From the NCBI GenBank assembly GCA_021818125.1, contig JAKAFG010000069.1, positions 1 through 9,110 of the forward strand: 9,110 nt of DNA. The letters run 5' to 3'. A program made the position numbers and the translations under genes. Shown here one piece after another: positions 5,447 through 9,110 of the stretch. The first letter of the stretch is position 1, and each line of letters opens with the position of its first letter. Below the pieces are notes generated by a model. That model saw nothing but the letters and a program-made list of their open reading frames with translations, had not been told where the DNA came from and did not search any database. This stretch comes from Pseudomonadota bacterium. Lineage in GTDB: Bacteria; Pseudomonadota; Gammaproteobacteria; Acidithiobacillales; Acidithiobacillaceae.

Positions 5447-7498
5447 TTAAGCACCGAGCGTGGCCACCACCCTGATCCGTTTATTTTCGGGGATCTCCGC
5501 GTAAGAGAGCACCCGCATCCGCGGCGCGGTCCGGGCCAGGAAGCGTGCCAGAAAGGCGCGCATGGGGCCCATGGCCAGCAGCACCGGCTGCATACCGCCG
5601 GCCTCCATCTGCTGCATCAACTCTCCCGCCTTTTCCAGCACCCGCTGCGCCAGCCCCGGCTCCAAAGCCTCGCCATTACTGTTGCGCAAACTCTCCTGCA
5701 ATAAGTGTTCCAACTGTCCGTCCAACACCGCGACTGGCAACTCCCCCTGTCCGGGAAAGAGTCCTTGCACAATATAAGGGCCGAGTGCGGTACGTACGGC
5801 CGCCGTGAGATCGTCAACATCCTGGCTTTGCGGTGCGTGCTCCGCCAAAATTTCGACGATGGTGCGCATGTCGCGAACGGGCACGCCTTCATTCAGCAGG
5901 TTCTGCAAGACTTTCTTGAGCTTGTCGGGAGACAGCATCTTCGGGATGACATCTTCTACCAGCTTGGGTGAGCGGCTGGCGAGATGAGACAGTATCCCCT
6001 CCACCTCCTCGCGGCCCAGCAGTTCAGCACCATGGGACTGCAAGATTTGATGCAGATGGGTGGCGATCACCGTTGCCGGATCGACCACGGTGTAACCAAG
6101 GGCGACCGCCTTGTCGCGCTGATCGTTGTTTATCCACAAGGCCGGGAGGCCGAAGGACGGGTCGGTAGTCGGGGTGCCTTCGAGCTTGCCGAGGACATTG
6201 CCTGGGTCTATGGCGAGCAGCAGATCCGGAAAGATTTCACCACCAGCCACTTCAACACCTTTGACGGTGATCCGGTAGGCCGTTGGCCGCAATTCGAGAT
6301 TATCGCGGACATGCACGGCAGGCACCAGAAAGCCAAAGTCCTGCGCGAACTTTTTACGCACCCCGCGAATCCGTGCCAGCAACTCACCGCCCTGCCCCTT
6401 GTCGACCAGCGGAATCAGCCGGTAACCGACCTCCAGCCCGAGTGGATCAAGCGGCTCGACGCTGGCCCAGGTGACCTCCTCCGGCTCGGCGGGTGATGGG
6501 GGTATCGCGGCTTCGGCCTTTGGCTGCTGGCGTTTGCGATACCAAACGATGCCGCCCAACACCGCGCCTGCCCCCAGAAACGGCAGATGCGGCATCCCCG
6601 GAATCAGCCCGAGAACGGCGAGGATCACCGCGACGATAACCAGTACGTCCCGGTTCTGGAAAATCTGGCTCACTAATTGTTTTCCCAAATCCTGACCGGT
6701 ATTGACTGACGTGACCACAATGCCGGCAGCGATGGAAATGACCAGTGCCGGAATTTGTGCCACCAGCGCATCACCGATGCTGAGCAGAGTGTAGTCATGG
6801 GCTGCCGTGCCAAGACTGAGACCATGTTGCCAGATACCGATGATCAGACCACCGATCAGGTTGATGAATAGAATCATAATTGCTGCGACGGCATCACCGC
6901 GCACAAACTTGCTGGCGCCGTCCATGGAACCAAAAAAATCTGCCTCTTGCGCTATCTCGCTGCGCCGCCGATGGGCTTCTTCCTGATCGATAATGCCGGC
7001 ATTCATATCCGCATCAATAGCCATCTGTTTGCCCGGCATGGCGTCGAGGGTGAAACGGGCGCTGACTTCTGCAATGCGCCCGGCACCCTTGGTGATAACC
7101 ATAAAATTGATGATGACCAGAATCGCAAAGACGATGATTCCTACCGCATAGTCACCGCCCACAACAAACTCACCAAAGGACTCGATCACCTGTCCGGCCG
7201 CACCGGGTCCATTCTGGCCGTGCAGCAAGATGATCCTTGCCGCCGCCACATTGAGGGAGAGGCGCAACAAAGTCGTTAACAGCAGTGCCGTCGGAAAGGC
7301 GGCAAACTCCAGCGGGCGCACCATGTAGAGACTGACCAGCAGGATAATCAGGCCCAGCGTGATATTGAAGGTAAAGAAAATATCCAGGAGAAAAGTCGGC
7401 AACGGAATAATGAGCATGGCGAGCACCATGATCACCAGGATCGGGGCCGCCAGGGTATGCCAGTTCACGCGTTGCAACATCCGGTTCAGGGCGTTCAC
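5447..7498 (-). CDS. flhA: Flagellar type III export gate protein FlhA
   Basis: The 683-residue product is the large export-gate protein (FHIPEP family; usual length about 690), which forms a nonameric ring in the basal body and uses the proton motive force to drive export. The N-terminal half is hydrophobic, with about eight membrane segments between 14 and 320. It contains RLSLNVAAARIILL (79-92), GGDYAVGIIVFAILVIINFM (114-133) and the family hallmark FFGSMDGASKFVRGD (188-202). A linker around 325-345 leads to the cytoplasmic domain that docks substrates and chaperones, including DPLGLEVGYRLIPLVD (351-366) and the VVDPATVIATHL segment. It begins with GTG at 7498, only three bases after the flhB stop, with GAGGAT near the end of flhB as ribosome binding site. 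No truncation or frameshift is seen. Confidence 0.98.
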   Translation of the reverse strand: MNALNRMLQRVNWHTLAAPILVIMVLAMLIIPLPTFLLDIFFTFNITLGLIILLVSLYMVRPLEFAAFPTALLLTTLLRLSLNVAAARIILLHGQNGPGAAGQVIESFGEFVVGGDYAVGIIVFAILVIINFMVITKGAGRIAEVSARFTLDAMPGKQMAIDADMNAGIIDQEEAHRRRSEIAQEADFFGSMDGASKFVRGDAVAAIMILFINLIGGLIIGIWQHGLSLGTAAHDYTLLSIGDALVAQIPALVISIAAGIVVTSVNTGQDLGKQLVSQIFQNRDVLVIVAVILAVLGLIPGMPHLPFLGAGAVLGGIVWYRKRQQPKAEAAIPPSPAEPEEVTWASVEPLDPLGLEVGYRLIPLVDKGQGGELLARIRGVRKKFAQDFGFLVPAVHVRDNLELRPTAYRITVKGVEVAGGEIFPDLLLAIDPGNVLGKLEGTPTTDPSFGLPALWINNDQRDKAVALGYTVVDPATVIATHLHQILQSHGAELLGREEVEGILSHLASRSPKLVEDVIPKMLSPDKLKKVLQNLLNEGVPVRDMRTIVEILAEHAPQSQDVDDLTAAVRTALGPYIVQGLFPGQGELPVAVLDGQLEHLLQESLRNSNGEALEPGLAQRVLEKAGELMQQMEAGGMQPVLLAMGPMRAFLARFLARTAPRMRVLSYAEIPENKRIRVVATLGA

Positions 7499-7501
7499 AG
7501 T

Positions 7502-8629
7502 TTATCCTCGTTCATCCATTTCCGGGGGCACTGACCAGTGCGCGGGCACTTGCGGCTGCTGCTGCGGGGTCGCCAACCGGAGCTGGTATAGATAGGCGAG
7601 AAGTTCCGCCACCGCCCGATAGAGAGTGACGGGGATCTCCTGCTCCAACTCCACATGATGGTAGAGCGCCCGCGCCAGGGGTGGCGCTTCCACCACCGGT
7701 ATGTGATGTTCTGCCGCCAGCTCACGGATTCTGGCGGCCACCAGATCAGCGCCCTTGGCCAGCAGGACGGGTGCCCGCGTTTCCCCTTCGGCATAACGCA
7801 GCGCCACCGCATAATGGGTCGGGTTGGTGACAATGACATCGGCCTTGGGCACCGCCGCCATCATCCGCCGACGCGCCATCTCCCGCTGCATGGCGCGTAC
7901 CTTGGCCTTGATTTCGGGATTGCCGTCCATCTCTTTCATTTCATCTTTCTGATCTTGGCGCGACATCTTCAACTTCACGTTGATGGTCCAGATCTGGAAA
8001 GGCACATCAAAGAGCACAATCAACAGGGTAGACGCAGCAAGCACGAGAAAGACCAAGCCACTCATGTGCATGAGATGCAGCATGGCTTGTTCGGGCGATT
8101 CCTGAATCAGACCAAAGAGGGCGTTGCGTTGGGCCCAGAGCAGCGTGATGCCGATACCGCCCACCACCACAGCCTTCAGGATCGCCTTCACCAGCTCCAA
8201 CGCACCATGCTTGGAAACAATTTTTTGCAGACCACTGATGGGGTCCATGCGCGAGAAGTCCGGTACCAGCGACTGGATGCTGAAGACCCAGCCGCCCACC
8301 ACCAGCCCGGCAGCAATCACGGCCATCAGGAGCATGATGAAAAAGGGCACCACCAGCTCCGCCGCTGTTTCACACATCGTTGCAAAATGACGGAGGAGGT
8401 CTTGAGGATCGGTCATGACGGCGGACGAGAGATGCAGGCCGGCGTAGAGAAATCCGGCAATGCTTTGATAAATATTGTCGGCGAACCCAAAAAACACACT
8501 CGCCGAGACCATCAGCAAGGCGCTGGTGGACAACTCCCTGGAGCGCGCGACCTGGCCCTTCTTGCGCGCGTCGTCGCGGCGTTTGGGAGTCGCCGCTTCG
8601 GTACGTTCCTGGGCATTTTCTTCGGCCAT
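7502..8629 (-). CDS. flhB: Flagellar type III export switch protein FlhB
   Basis: The 375-residue product is an inner-membrane export-gate component that changes substrate specificity from rod/hook to filament proteins. It starts MAEENAQERTEAATPKRRDD, with ARKKGQVARSREL next, the usual FlhB N terminus. Four membrane segments lie at about 35-60, 90-118, 145-165 and 188-212. The cytoplasmic domain includes MSRQDQKDEMKEMDGNPEIK (222-241) and the autocleavage site NPTH at 269-272, the same numbering as Salmonella FlhB, followed by YAVALRY. The segment VPVVEAPPLARALYHHVELEQEIP is intact in its key positions, so self-cleavage and the specificity switch should work. A Pro/Gln-rich tail ends the protein (about 354-375). 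The ATG at 8629 has AGGA (8644-8641) eleven bases upstream and lies 26 bases after the fliR stop. Confidence 0.98.
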   Translation of the reverse strand: MAEENAQERTEAATPKRRDDARKKGQVARSRELSTSALLMVSASVFFGFADNIYQSIAGFLYAGLHLSSAVMTDPQDLLRHFATMCETAAELVVPFFIMLLMAVIAAGLVVGGWVFSIQSLVPDFSRMDPISGLQKIVSKHGALELVKAILKAVVVGGIGITLLWAQRNALFGLIQESPEQAMLHLMHMSGLVFLVLAASTLLIVLFDVPFQIWTINVKLKMSRQDQKDEMKEMDGNPEIKAKVRAMQREMARRRMMAAVPKADVIVTNPTHYAVALRYAEGETRAPVLLAKGADLVAARIRELAAEHHIPVVEAPPLARALYHHVELEQEIPVTLYRAVAELLAYLYQLRLATPQQQPQVPAHWSVPPEMDERG

Positions 8630-8655
8630 GGCGTCTTATGTCCTGAACGAGAGAT

Positions 8656-9110
8656 TCATGGCCGCGCCGCCGAGAGCATCGCCTGCCCTGCGGTTTCCAT
8701 GGATAGATTCAGCAGATGCTGAACGATCATGGTCATGGCCGGCATAAACACATACAGCGCGAGGATACCCAGGCCCAGGAGCACCGGAAAACCGATCACA
8801 AAAATATTGAGCTGGGGCGCCGACTTGCCCAGCACGCCTAAAGCAATATTTACGAGCACCAGCGTGCCTAAAACCGGTGCAGAGATAGCCAAACCCAACG
8901 AGAAGATGATGCTCCCCTCTTCCACGAGCAAATGCCAGGCCGAAGGGTTGAGGCTGAGCGTCGCCGTCACCGGCAGCAGGGTAAAACTGCGCATAAGCGT
9001 CGCCAGCACCAGCAACTGACCATTCATTGCCATGAACAGGAGCAAGACGATCAGGTTGAGAAAATTGGAAAGGGTAGGGACCTGCACGCCCGTGACAGGG
9101 TCAAAAAAAC
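8656..9110 (-). CDS. fliR: Flagellar type III export protein FliR, C-terminal part (cut by window edge)
   Basis: About 150 residues of the C-terminal half are present; the gene enters from beyond the right edge and would be about 255-265 residues if complete. The visible start reads FFDPVTGVQVPTLSNFLNL, which matches the FliR segment IDPxTGxQxPxLSxFLNLL. Hydrophobic helices follow (NLIVLLLFMAMNGQLLVLAT; SIIFSLGLAISAPVLGTLVL; and a last pair before the end). FliR, with FliP and FliQ, builds the export pore at the centre of the MS ring. The open frame continues upstream to the edge, so no start codon is assigned; the GTG at 9087 is an internal valine codon. The TGA at 8656 is followed by flhB after 26 bases, the common fliR-flhB order. 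Confidence 0.94.
   Translation of the reverse strand, partial: FFDPVTGVQVPTLSNFLNLIVLLLFMAMNGQLLVLATLMRSFTLLPVTATLSLNPSAWHLLVEEGSIIFSLGLAISAPVLGTLVLVNIALGVLGKSAPQLNIFVIGFPVLLGLGILALYVFMPAMTMIVQHLLNLSMETAGQAMLSAARP

Noticed and set aside
5984..6496. Plus-strand open frame (170 codons) opposite flhA
   Set aside because: It is antisense to the well-conserved cytoplasmic domain of FlhA and shows no motif or ribosome binding site.
7655..8722. Long plus-strand open frame (355 codons) opposite flhB
   Set aside because: It runs antisense to a fully conserved flhB, is rich in His and low-complexity stretches, has no recognisable motif, and is explained by the GC-rich codon bias of flhB.
1..9110. CRISPR arrays, tRNA or rRNA genes, insertion sequences and prophage genes
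   Set aside because: I saw no regularly spaced repeats, no cloverleaf or rRNA-like sequence and no transposase or integrase motifs on either strand.

Overview
This window is part of a flagellar regulon from a Gram-negative, polarly flagellated proteobacterium. The order flhB-flhA-flhF-flhG-fliA, with FlhF and FlhG (FleN) beside sigma-28, is the arrangement known from Pseudomonas, Vibrio and related gamma- and beta-proteobacteria, and the stator protein most resembles Pseudomonas MotC. I cannot name the genus. A gammaproteobacterium or an acidithiobacillus-like relative is my best guess, and that is inference only.

Layout. From the right edge to about position 1590, all genes lie on the minus strand as one tightly packed block. 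The order is fliR (3' part only, cut by the window edge), flhB, flhA, flhF, flhG, fliA, a motA/motC-type stator gene, and a small proline- and arginine-rich ORF. Gaps are 3 to 83 nt, flhF/flhG overlap by 11 nt, and flhG/fliA overlap by 4 nt. The promoter of this block is outside the window. A plus-strand diguanylate cyclase gene (628-1518) converges on the end of the block. It is preceded by a well-matched sigma-54 promoter and a near-perfect Shine-Dalgarno sequence. A fliS-like chaperone gene (1-435, minus) diverges from it and ends at the left edge.

How the genes fit together. FliR, FlhB and FlhA form core parts of the flagellar type III export gate, and FlhB also switches substrate class by autocleavage at NPTH. 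FlhF and FlhG set the position and number of flagella. FliA transcribes late flagellar genes. The MotA/MotC-like protein is one half of a stator, but no motB/motD partner follows it. FliS would chaperone flagellin. The cyclase has an intact GGEEF site and an RxxD inhibitory site. Its 296-residue layout and N-terminal His pattern recall the zinc-sensing DgcZ (CZB) family, but the expected Cys ligand is missing. Its flagellar-type promoter suggests that c-di-GMP synthesis is tied to flagellar expression.

The large block is ordinary, well-conserved flagellar machinery. The less ordinary parts lie in the left 1.9 kb: the sigma-54-driven cyclase with an altered CZB-like sensor, the unassigned small protein ending HQIDEFV, the partnerless stator gene and the isolated fliS.
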